64,000 nt of DNA from the NCBI GenBank assembly GCA_022565595.1, contig JAIUML010000017.1, positions 1 through 64,000 on the forward strand. The letters run 5' to 3'. This stretch comes from Saccharospirillum sp. (GTDB lineage Bacteria > Pseudomonadota > Gammaproteobacteria > Pseudomonadales > Natronospirillaceae). Shown in pieces: positions 57,626 to 64,000 of the stretch. Each line of letters starts with the position of its first letter. Positions within the stretch are counted from its first letter, which is position 1. A program made the position numbers and the translations under genes. Below the pieces are notes generated by a model that saw only the letters and a program-made list of their open reading frames with translations, had not been told where the DNA came from and ran no database searches.

Positions 57626-58102
57626 ATGAAAACCCTGTCGATCCTCTTGCTGGCACTCATACTCAGCGCCTGTGCCAACAACCCGACCAATCGAATGATC
57701 AGTGGTGATGTAACTCTATACGAGCGCCTGGGCGAACTGGAAGGCATCACCACGGTAGTCGATAACCTCCTTTTCGAGCTGGGCGACAATAACCTCCTGC
57801 TGCCATACTTCGCCGAGACCAACATAGATCGCTTCCGAGAAAAGCTGATAGAGCAGTTATGCAACGTCAGCGACGGCCCTTGCGAATACACGGGTGATTC
57901 GATGGTGGACACCCACGCAGGCATGGAGATGGACGATCGTCACTTCAATTCACTGGTAACGGATCTGGTCAAAGCCATGACCGATGCCAAGGTACCCGTA
58001 GGTGCCCAGAACGACCTCCTGGCCAGGTTGGCCCCCATGTACGATGAGGTAGTAAACGCCCGTCGCTACCGAGACGATGAGTCACTGACACCTCGGTTCT
58101 GA
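57626..58102 (+). CDS. Truncated hemoglobin made as a lipoprotein
   Basis: 158 residues from ATG 57626. The lipoprotein signal ends at LSAC with Cys16 (the following Ala favours outer-membrane sorting). The group I truncated-hemoglobin fold is seen in LYERLGELEGITTVVDNLLF and FREKLIEQLCNVSDGPCEYT followed by DTHAGM, where His97 is the probable proximal heme ligand. The usual distal Tyr of the B helix appears replaced by Leu. Cys79 and Cys86 could form a disulfide in the periplasm. An exported, membrane-anchored globin is unusual; a role in binding O2 or NO at the envelope is suggested, not shown. Last gene of the four-gene operon. Confidence 0.85.
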   Translation: MKTLSILLLALILSACANNPTNRMISGDVTLYERLGELEGITTVVDNLLFELGDNNLLLPYFAETNIDRFREKLIEQLCNVSDGPCEYTGDSMVDTHAGMEMDDRHFNSLVTDLVKAMTDAKVPVGAQNDLLARLAPMYDEVVNARRYRDDESLTPRF

Positions 58103-58130
58103 TGGCTTAATGTGATGTTCGACGGAATAC

Positions 58131-58264
58131 GAGCCTGCTACCGGGAATACTCCCGAGTGGTCGCCACATGAGGTTATAACCCGAGCCTGCCACCGGGTAC
58201 ATGCCCGGGCGGGACGCTGCAAGTACGTCCATGTAAGCTCGGCGGTAGCCTTCCATGGCTACCG
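58131..58264. repeat. Interspersed repeat with two copies of a GAGCCTGC unit
   Basis: GAGCCTGCTACCGGGAATAC and TCCCGAGTGG (58131-58160) recur as GAGCCTGCCACCGGGTACAT and GCCCGGGCGG from 58183, each holding a small palindrome (GGGA/TCCC and CCGGG/CCCGG). Downstream a perfect hairpin CGGTAGCC/GGCTACCG (58243-58264) follows. The pattern resembles repetitive extragenic elements of marine gammaproteobacteria. No ORF is supported. The rest up to 58368 shows nothing recognisable. Confidence 0.55.
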
Positions 58265-58368
58265 ACGACCGCCCAAACATGCACCCGGTACCATGCTCTA
58301 GCCAATGAGGGGCAATCCGCATATCCTTTAAACATGGGGTTGGATTCTAATTGTGCATTACGGACTAG

Positions 58369-58494
58369 GGATCGATGCCGGGTATACCCTGCCGGGGGAG
58401 TCCGCAACAAGGATGTTGCGGGCTAGCCTACATGGATGTATTGAGTGGGCGGCATCCCGCACGACCCCGGAGGGGTATACCCGGTAGCGATTCC
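58369..58494. repeat. MITE/REP-like element with inverted ends
   Basis: A 126-base element with nearly matching inverted ends: the left end (58369-58397) and right end (58465-58494) both contain the palindrome GGGTATACCC (58380-58389 and 58473-58482). The middle forms the hairpin CCGCAAC/GTTGCGG (58402-58421). No coding capacity. Likely a non-autonomous mobile or REP-type element lying just before the HDOD gene. Confidence 0.55.
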
Positions 58495-58547
58495 GGGTTT
58501 CTGCCACGAAAGACTACAATGATGATAAAGACAATAAGGTAAGCATT

Positions 58548-59954
58548 ATGGCTGACCCACGTGGTCTGGATGCCTGGCTGAAATTGATCGCCAAGCAGGA
58601 ACTGCCCTCACTGGACACCGTCATCAAAGCGATCTGTGATCTCAGTGATGACGACGACAGCAATGCTGATGACTTGACGCAGATTATACTGCGCGACGCC
58701 GATTTGACCTCCCAGGTATTGAAGGTCGCCAACTCGGTGCACTACAACCGCTCCTACAGCCCCATCAAAACCGTCTCCCGTGCCATCGTGCAGATAGGTT
58801 ATGTTGATCTTAAAAACATCGCCCTCGCCTCAAGTTTGATTGACGCCTTTCTGGGTGGCAAACCTCGTGAAATGCTCATCCAGCGATTGGCAAGGTCCTT
58901 TCATGCTGCGGTTCAGGCGCGAGCGATGGCGCGTGAACTGAGTATAGTGGACAGCGAAGAGGTGTTTATTGGTGCCCTGTTGCGCCACGTTGCCGAGCTG
59001 GCATTGTTGGCGACTGGCCGAACGGTCGCCGAGCGTTTTATTCGTGAGCGAGACGAACATCCGGATCAGGAACACAGCTTGGCACTGGAGCATCTGGGTG
59101 TTGGCATCAGTACCCTTAACAAAGCATTGATCAAGGAGTGGGGGCTGGGTGCCCTGGTGCAACAGGCCGCCGAACAGCCCGACAGCAAGGACCCGAAGAT
59201 TCAGGCTATCAGTCTCGGCTCGCGCATCAGCTTGACCGTGCATAAGGGTATGGGCCACACCGACATGCAACAACTCTGCGTTAGCGTCAGCCAGTTGCTC
59301 GGCAAGTCGGTTGCTGAGGTGCAGGAGTTGATTGTGCTTAATGCGGAAGAAGCCTCTTCGGTGGCAGCAACCTACGGTGCCGAGCGCTTGTTACCCGCCA
59401 TGCCCAATCACGAAACGCTGACCCAGGGTGAAGCTGCGCCGGAAAAAACGGATCACGATTTTCAGCGTTACATGAACCGCATCAGCGAAGCCATTATGGA
59501 TGGCGATAGCCTGTCGCGGCTGTTGCAACTGAGTGTGCAGGCACTGAACCTGGGTTCCGGTTTCAAACGAGTGGCGGTGAGCCTGCTATCGGTTCAGGCG
59601 AAAACCCTGGAACCTGCCATTGTTTATGGTGAAGGTGGCAATGGCTGGCGAGATAGCCTGAAGCTGGATTTGAATAAATTGCGCAAGGGCGAATCTCTGC
59701 ACGATTTCTTGCAGCTGCAAGAGGCCGTCTGGTTTCAGGCAGCAGGGGGGCAGGGTGCCACCGGTGTGCTGAATGATCTCGCTGATGGAGGCGATGTTAT
59801 GCTGGCACCCATGCGCACTCGAGAGCGACTATTGGGTGTGATCTACGCAGATGCCATGGGCGGTGGTTTGAGCAAGCGTCAGTATGAGGAGTTTCAGTTG
59901 ATCGCCAATCAGGTCAACCTCTACTTGCAGTTTCACTCACCAGCATCAGGTTGA
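58548..59954 (+). CDS. HDOD domain protein with C-terminal GAF-like domain
   Basis: 468 residues. HDOD domain about 15-210 (LPSLDTVIKAICDLSDDD, then ILRDADLTSQVLKVANSVHY), which lacks the full HD metal motif, and a C-terminal GAF-like region about 310-465 (DSLSRLLQLSVQALNLGSGF then KRVAVSLL; LLGVIYADAMGG). HDOD proteins take part in signalling and often bind partners in motility or c-di-GMP networks. AAGGTAAG precedes the ATG. Its last 22 bases overlap the convergent LysR gene. Confidence 0.87.
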   Translation: MADPRGLDAWLKLIAKQELPSLDTVIKAICDLSDDDDSNADDLTQIILRDADLTSQVLKVANSVHYNRSYSPIKTVSRAIVQIGYVDLKNIALASSLIDAFLGGKPREMLIQRLARSFHAAVQARAMARELSIVDSEEVFIGALLRHVAELALLATGRTVAERFIRERDEHPDQEHSLALEHLGVGISTLNKALIKEWGLGALVQQAAEQPDSKDPKIQAISLGSRISLTVHKGMGHTDMQQLCVSVSQLLGKSVAEVQELIVLNAEEASSVAATYGAERLLPAMPNHETLTQGEAAPEKTDHDFQRYMNRISEAIMDGDSLSRLLQLSVQALNLGSGFKRVAVSLLSVQAKTLEPAIVYGEGGNGWRDSLKLDLNKLRKGESLHDFLQLQEAVWFQAAGGQGATGVLNDLADGGDVMLAPMRTRERLLGVIYADAMGGGLSKRQYEEFQLIANQVNLYLQFHSPASG

Positions 59955-60883
59955 GGAGAGGGGGTTTCGACCTGCTGTGAACGCTCCAGGCGACGCCAAA
60001 GCCGGTTGACTGCCGTCTTGTTGACCAGGGTGCATCGGTACATGCGAATGTCCAGCGGCGCGTGCCAGCGCTCACCACCGCAGATCAGCAATTGCCCCTC
60101 GGCCAGTTCCCGCTCAATGCACAGTTGCGGTATCCAGGCGACACCGGCGCCCTGCAATGCCATCCCTTTCAGACCTTCGGCCATGGCGGTTTCGTAGCGG
60201 GTGTGCAGGCGCATGGTCAGGGGGTCGTTCTTCAGCATCAGTCTCAACGTGCGACCGAGAAAAGCGCCAGGCGTATAGGCCAGTAACGGAATGCGCTCGT
60301 CACTCGGTGAGTTCAAATCAAACTTCGGCAAGGTTGTGCCTGGCAAGGGCGCACAGACGGGCAGCAAGGTGGTCTGTGCCAGCGACAGGGAAGGGAAGTC
60401 GCGTGCATCCAGTTGCAGCGTCGCAAAGGAATCGAAATAGACCTGCAACAGGTCGCAACGCCCTTCGCGCAGCGCATGCACGCCTTCCTCCACATTCATC
60501 GCCACCAGGCGCATCGACCAGTCCTTGAGCAGGTCCTCCTGCTGGCTGACCCAGTTCGGGAAAAAGCCGAAAGCCAATGAATGGGCCGCAGCCACGCGCA
60601 AGATCTGCTGCCGATTAGGGTGCAGGCCACGCAAGCGACCCACCGTATCATGAAGCTGTGACATCACATCGCGAGCCGTGATCAGGAACAACTGCCCCTC
60701 GGCCGTCAACTGAATGGGTGTGGTTGAGCGATCCACCAGGGTGACATCAAGAGCCGCCTCCAGCGCCTTGATCCGACGGCTGAAAGCAGGCTGGGTAACA
60801 TGACGTCGCTCCGCAGCCAGAGAAAAACTGTGGGTTTTGGCCAGTGCCAGAAAGTCTTCCAGCCAGCGAGTTTCAAAGTCCAT
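59933..60883 (-). CDS. LysR family regulator, HypT-like
   Basis: 316 residues. N-terminal winged helix-turn-helix about 5-65 (LAAERRHVTQPAFSRRIKAL), linker helix, and an effector-binding domain about 90-295. By recall it is closest to E. coli HypT/YjiE, the hypochlorite-responsive regulator (TRWLEDFLALAKTHSFSLAA, VAAAHSLAFGFFPNW, GVAWIPQLCIERELAEGQLL). It is divergent from aspA and a near-perfect palindrome lies just upstream. It may regulate itself and aspA. The 3' end overlaps the HDOD gene. Confidence 0.88.
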   Translation of the reverse strand: MDFETRWLEDFLALAKTHSFSLAAERRHVTQPAFSRRIKALEAALDVTLVDRSTTPIQLTAEGQLFLITARDVMSQLHDTVGRLRGLHPNRQQILRVAAAHSLAFGFFPNWVSQQEDLLKDWSMRLVAMNVEEGVHALREGRCDLLQVYFDSFATLQLDARDFPSLSLAQTTLLPVCAPLPGTTLPKFDLNSPSDERIPLLAYTPGAFLGRTLRLMLKNDPLTMRLHTRYETAMAEGLKGMALQGAGVAWIPQLCIERELAEGQLLICGGERWHAPLDIRMYRCTLVNKTAVNRLWRRLERSQQVETPSPQPDAGE

Positions 60884-60895
60884 CCGGTCAGCACC

Positions 60896-60924
60896 CTATG
60901 GTATGCAATATATGCATACTATAG
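60896..60924. promoter_or_regulatory. Palindromic operator between LysR and aspA
   Basis: CTATGGTATGCA (60896-60907), five bases (ATATA), TGCATACTATAG (60913-60924): 12-base arms with one mismatch, the inner GTATGCA/TGCATAC being perfect and carrying the T-N11-A pattern favoured by LysR regulators. It begins 13 bases before the regulator start codon (minus strand), so binding would block its promoter; aspA lies about 86 bases away. Confidence 0.6.
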
Positions 60925-61009
60925 CCGAAATCGGCATTGGTCAGTCAAGTCGTGATGCAGGCAGAATGGCGCATTCTTTCCAACCAGCAGCGAGTGCAAT
61001 AACCTCATC

Positions 61010-62464
61010 ATGACCCAGACAGCGTCCAGCGTCGACCAAAGCCAGCCTAACCCAGTCCGCATTGAAAAAGACCTCCTCGGCGAATGCCCGGTCCCCCTTG
61101 ATGCCTACTACGGCGTGCAAACCCAGCGCGCTGTCGACAACTTTGCCCTGACCGGGGTGTTGCTGTCTCACTTCCCGAAACTGATCATTGGTCTCGCCAT
61201 GGTCAAAAAGGCCGCCGCCCATGCCAACGCCGACCTCGGCCTGCTAGAAGCCAGGCGCAACGAAGCCATTCAATACGCCTGTGATCGCATCATCGCCGGG
61301 GAGTTTCACGACCAATTTGTAGTCGACATGATCCAGGGCGGGGCGGGCACCTCGACCAACATGAACGCCAACGAAGTCATTGCCAATATTGGTCTGGAAT
61401 ACCTGGGTCATGCAAAGGGCGCATACAAGTACCTGCACCCCAACAACGACGTCAACATGTCCCAGTCGACGAACGACGCCTACCCGACCGCTATACGCGT
61501 CGGATTGCAACTCTCCCATGCCGAACTGGTCGACAGCCTCGCCTTGTTGCGCGATGCCTTTGCCGACAAACGGGACGAGTTTGCTGATGTCATCAAGATG
61601 GGCCGCACCCAACTGCAGGATGCTGTGCCGATGACCATGGGCCAGGAGTTTGGCGCCTTCGCCACCACCCTGGGCGAAGACATCGACCGCATTGCCGGCA
61701 ACTTTGACTTGCTGCGTGAGGTCAACCTCGGTGGCACCGCCATCGGTACCGGCATCAACGCCCACCCGCGCTACGCCAACCTGGCGGTCGAGCATCTGTC
61801 TCGCGTCTGCGGGCACCGCATGCGACTGGCCAATGACCTGATCGAAGCAACCTCCGACATGGGTGCCTTCGTGCTGTTCTCGGGCATGACCAAGCGTCTG
61901 GCGGTGAAACTTTCGAAAATCTGTAACGACCTGCGCCTGCTGTCGAGCGGGCCACGAACCGGTTTCAATGAAATCAACCTGCCTGCTCGCCAGCCCGGCT
62001 CTTCCATCATGCCCGGCAAGGTCAACCCGGTGATTCCCGAAGCGGTCAACCAGGTGGCCTATCAGGTTATCGGCAACGACCTGGCCATCACCATGGCGGC
62101 AGAAAACGGCCAGCTTCAGCTCAACGTCATGGAACCGCTGATCGCCTACAAGATCCTGGAATCCATGCGCCTGCTGCGCCGCGCCATGGACATGCTGCGC
62201 GAGCGCTGTGTGGTCGGCATCACCGCCAACCGCGAGCGTTGCAGCGAGCTGGTGCACCACTCCATTGGCCTGATCACCGCACTGAACCCCTACATCGGTT
62301 ACGACAACGCCACACGCATTGCCAAAACCGCCCTGGCCAATGGCCAGAGCGTGGTTACTTTGGTGATGGAAGAAGGCCTGCTTGAACCCGAACAACTCGC
62401 CGAGATCCTGAGGCCAGAAAGAATGGTGGGTCCGCGTGCGCCAGATGCAGCGCACGCTGTTTAG
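61010..62464 (+). CDS. aspA: Aspartate ammonia-lyase
   Basis: 484 residues of the fumarase/aspartase superfamily, close to E. coli AspA (478). It converts L-aspartate to fumarate and ammonia, reversibly. Key motifs: GAGTSTNMNANEVIAN near 111, NDVNMSQSTNDAYPT near 146, GRTQLQDAVPM near 198 and the catalytic loop PGSSIMPGKVNP with serines 331-332. The N-terminal TQRAVDNF (about 38) favours aspartase over class II fumarase. No clear ribosome binding site precedes the ATG. Divergent from the HypT-like regulator. Confidence 0.93.
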   Translation: MTQTASSVDQSQPNPVRIEKDLLGECPVPLDAYYGVQTQRAVDNFALTGVLLSHFPKLIIGLAMVKKAAAHANADLGLLEARRNEAIQYACDRIIAGEFHDQFVVDMIQGGAGTSTNMNANEVIANIGLEYLGHAKGAYKYLHPNNDVNMSQSTNDAYPTAIRVGLQLSHAELVDSLALLRDAFADKRDEFADVIKMGRTQLQDAVPMTMGQEFGAFATTLGEDIDRIAGNFDLLREVNLGGTAIGTGINAHPRYANLAVEHLSRVCGHRMRLANDLIEATSDMGAFVLFSGMTKRLAVKLSKICNDLRLLSSGPRTGFNEINLPARQPGSSIMPGKVNPVIPEAVNQVAYQVIGNDLAITMAAENGQLQLNVMEPLIAYKILESMRLLRRAMDMLRERCVVGITANRERCSELVHHSIGLITALNPYIGYDNATRIAKTALANGQSVVTLVMEEGLLEPEQLAEILRPERMVGPRAPDAAHAV

Positions 62465-62502
62465 TGGTAGCCGACGCGGACCACCTCCACAGAGCTTAGC
62501 TA

Positions 62503-63525
62503 TCAGGCTTCCTTCTCTTCCTCACGCCCGTCAGCATGGCGGGCAAAACGCCCACGCGGGCGGTCGTGTACCTGATCGTAGCGGGGCCATGGCCAGCCGC
62601 CGAACTCGTCCCGACGGAAGTCTTCAAAGGCTTCGCGAATCTCGGCTTCGGTGTTCATCACAAAGGGGCCGTGCTTCGCCACCGGCTCACCAATGGGTTT
62701 GCCTTGCAGTAACAGGCAGCAGGCACCCTTGGCACCGGCCTTCAGCGCCATGGCGACATCCGACTGCAACTGAGCGCCCTGGCGCGGCTTGAGCTTGCGA
62801 TCTGCCAGCGTCAGTTGGTCGCCCTCGTAAAAATAAAGCACCCGGTTCACACCCGGCAGCGCAGCCGGCAATGTCCATTGAGCGTCAGCGTCCATCTCGA
62901 TCACCCAAACGGCGACATCGTTGGCCGGGTCTGCCGCCCAGGAATCCGGTGGGGGCGACGGGGCGCGCTCGCCCGCCAGTTCGCCGGCGACCACAGTGAC
63001 CAGGGTGTTGCGGCCAGCAGTGTCTGTCTGGGTAAGCCTGGGAATGTCTTCCCGCCACAGCATGGCAAAGTGCGGTTCGGCCATTTTTGCCTTGGCCGGC
63101 AGGTTGATCCAGATCTGGAACAGCTCCATCGGGTTCGGCTTCGAATCGCTGATCAGCGGAAACATCTCCGAGTGCTGTACACCCTTGCCCGCAGTCATCC
63201 ACTGGGTATCGCCACCGCCGTAGCGACCGGCGGCACCCAGCGAGTCGGCATGGTCGACATAGCCTTCCGTCACCACCGTAATGGTTTCGAAGCCCCGGTG
63301 TGGGTGAGCGGGAAAGCCGGGCACCGTGTCCCCGTGGTACATGCGCCAGTCCTGACTCCAGTCAAAATCCTGGCCCATTTGCCGGCCTGCCAGAGAAGCC
63401 TTTGGGCCCATCTGTTCGTTACCCACGGGGTAGGCGTCGTTGTGGTGCACGCAAAACAGAAAGGGGTCTGCGGTTTGCCAGGGGAAGCCCAGGTCAACTA
63501 CAGCTAATATGGCGTCGCTGCTCAT
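62503..63525 (-). CDS. Pirin family protein
   Basis: 340 residues. Bicupin fold with the metal-binding motif AHPHRGFETITVVTEGYVDH near residue 72 and the later MTAGKGVQHSEMFP near 109. Pirins are non-heme iron proteins, sometimes with quercetinase activity; the role in bacteria is often redox sensing. A C-terminal basic tail (about 310-340, DRPRGRFARHADGREEEKEA) is extra. No adjacent partner is evident. Confidence 0.88.
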   Translation of the reverse strand: MSSDAILAVVDLGFPWQTADPFLFCVHHNDAYPVGNEQMGPKASLAGRQMGQDFDWSQDWRMYHGDTVPGFPAHPHRGFETITVVTEGYVDHADSLGAAGRYGGGDTQWMTAGKGVQHSEMFPLISDSKPNPMELFQIWINLPAKAKMAEPHFAMLWREDIPRLTQTDTAGRNTLVTVVAGELAGERAPSPPPDSWAADPANDVAVWVIEMDADAQWTLPAALPGVNRVLYFYEGDQLTLADRKLKPRQGAQLQSDVAMALKAGAKGACCLLLQGKPIGEPVAKHGPFVMNTEAEIREAFEDFRRDEFGGWPWPRYDQVHDRPRGRFARHADGREEEKEA

Positions 63526-63617
63526 GCGGTTGTGCTCCTGATGGATGTAGTGTCATAGGTTGGGGTTCGGTGAAGGCTAAACAATCGGATCAATGTTGAC
63601 CTTTTGTTTCTCTACAG

Positions 63618-64000
63618 TTAACGATCAGGGTTAAACCAAAGCTCGCTGCGCTCAAGAGGTGTTTGTTCTGGAAGAAGTGGGTTCACCAGGGGGATAATCG
63701 TCCTTTGATCGAGAGTGGCTTGTACAATAGCTTCTCGATGCCACTCGAAAAAAAGTTGATCAAAGCTGCCGTCTGCAATCATTGCTTCCAGGCCAGATTC
63801 AATGGCGTTGTACAAGGCATCGTTTTGGTGAGAGACAAAAAAGTACACCGCTGCAGGGTAATAGATTGCCAGATAAGGTGAGACTATTATGCCAGAATCA
63901 GCGTGGTACTCTGCTTCGTCCCATATTTCCAGAATGGACCTAGGGAAGTAATCGAATCTGCGTTGAGCCAGCATTCTGAACAGCAGGGAGTAGCTTGCAA
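63618..64000 (-). CDS. Family 3 solute-binding protein (partial, start off the window)
   Basis: The minus-strand frame stays open to the window end; its visible 127 residues are the C-terminal lobe of an extracellular solute-binding protein family 3 (FDYFPRSILEIWDE, then IYYPAAVYFFVSHQNDALYN and AIESGLEAMIADGSFDQLFF). An apparent ATG at 63974 is internal, since coding continues beyond it. These proteins deliver amino acids or serve as sensor modules; here neither transporter genes nor a kinase part is visible. Confidence 0.8.
   Translation of the reverse strand, partial: ASYSLLFRMLAQRRFDYFPRSILEIWDEAEYHADSGIIVSPYLAIYYPAAVYFFVSHQNDALYNAIESGLEAMIADGSFDQLFFEWHREAIVQATLDQRTIIPLVNPLLPEQTPLERSELWFNPDR

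Noticed and set aside
58103-58547. CRISPR array
   Set aside because: The repeats are two diverged copies and inverted palindromes, not several identical direct repeats with equal unique spacers, and no cas gene is near.
61244-62455. 403-residue open frame antisense to aspA
   Set aside because: Shadow of the strongly supported aspA; low-complexity His/Gly/Asp-rich composition and no recognisable domain.

Overview
The window comes from a gammaproteobacterium. Its left end carries the classical tuf - S10 - spc - alpha ribosomal protein order (rpsJ to rplQ, with secY and rpmJ inside). The three Aer-type receptors, several multidomain c-di-GMP enzymes, glgBX and the periplasmic-globin cluster suggest a motile, probably marine Oceanospirillales-type bacterium (something like Saccharospirillaceae). 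That placement is inference from gene content only; no marker search could be run.

Layout. (1) 1-14070: end of tuf, then the S10, spc and alpha operons on the plus strand, opened by a strong sigma70-type promoter (228-256) and closed by a textbook terminator (14041-14069). (2) 14246-30590: metabolic and housekeeping genes. These are acetoacetyl-CoA synthetase, a small unknown protein followed by a hairpin-rich segment ending in a terminator, methionine gamma-lyase, glgB-glgX (minus strand), the 5-oxoprolinase operon pxpABC, htpX, an AEC transporter, a DUF2239 protein, a YgiD-type dioxygenase, a methyltransferase and an AraC regulator. (3) 30678-53515: a signalling island of four methyl-accepting chemotaxis proteins (three Aer-like with a cytoplasmic PAS), two PAS/GAF-GGDEF-EAL proteins, one decayed paralogue of these, an orphan OmpR-type response regulator, and a tightly overlapping operon of two hybrid histidine kinases and a REC-HD-GYP phosphodiesterase. 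(4) 53770-58102: a compact four-gene operon encoding an exported type-1-copper-like protein, a membrane sensor with degenerate GGDEF plus intact EAL, a DUF3034 exported protein and a truncated hemoglobin made as a lipoprotein. (5) 58103-58547: a non-coding block of interspersed inverted repeats resembling REP/MITE elements. (6) 58548-64000: an HDOD-GAF protein, a HypT-like LysR regulator divergent from aspA with a near-perfect palindrome between them, a pirin, and the 3' part of a family-3 solute-binding protein.

How the genes work together. The ribosomal block is ordinary, with lineage-specific leader RNA features. The signalling island couples chemotaxis (redox/energy sensing by Aer-type PAS receptors) with c-di-GMP turnover. 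The two hybrid kinases most likely feed the REC-HD-GYP effector encoded with them. The four-gene copper/c-di-GMP/DUF3034/globin operon is the best candidate for an undescribed system: its parts suggest an envelope sensor for a diatomic gas or redox state that controls c-di-GMP, but the function is unproven.

No tRNA, rRNA, CRISPR array, integrase or complete insertion sequence was seen. Coordinates of short sites were counted by eye and may be off by a base.
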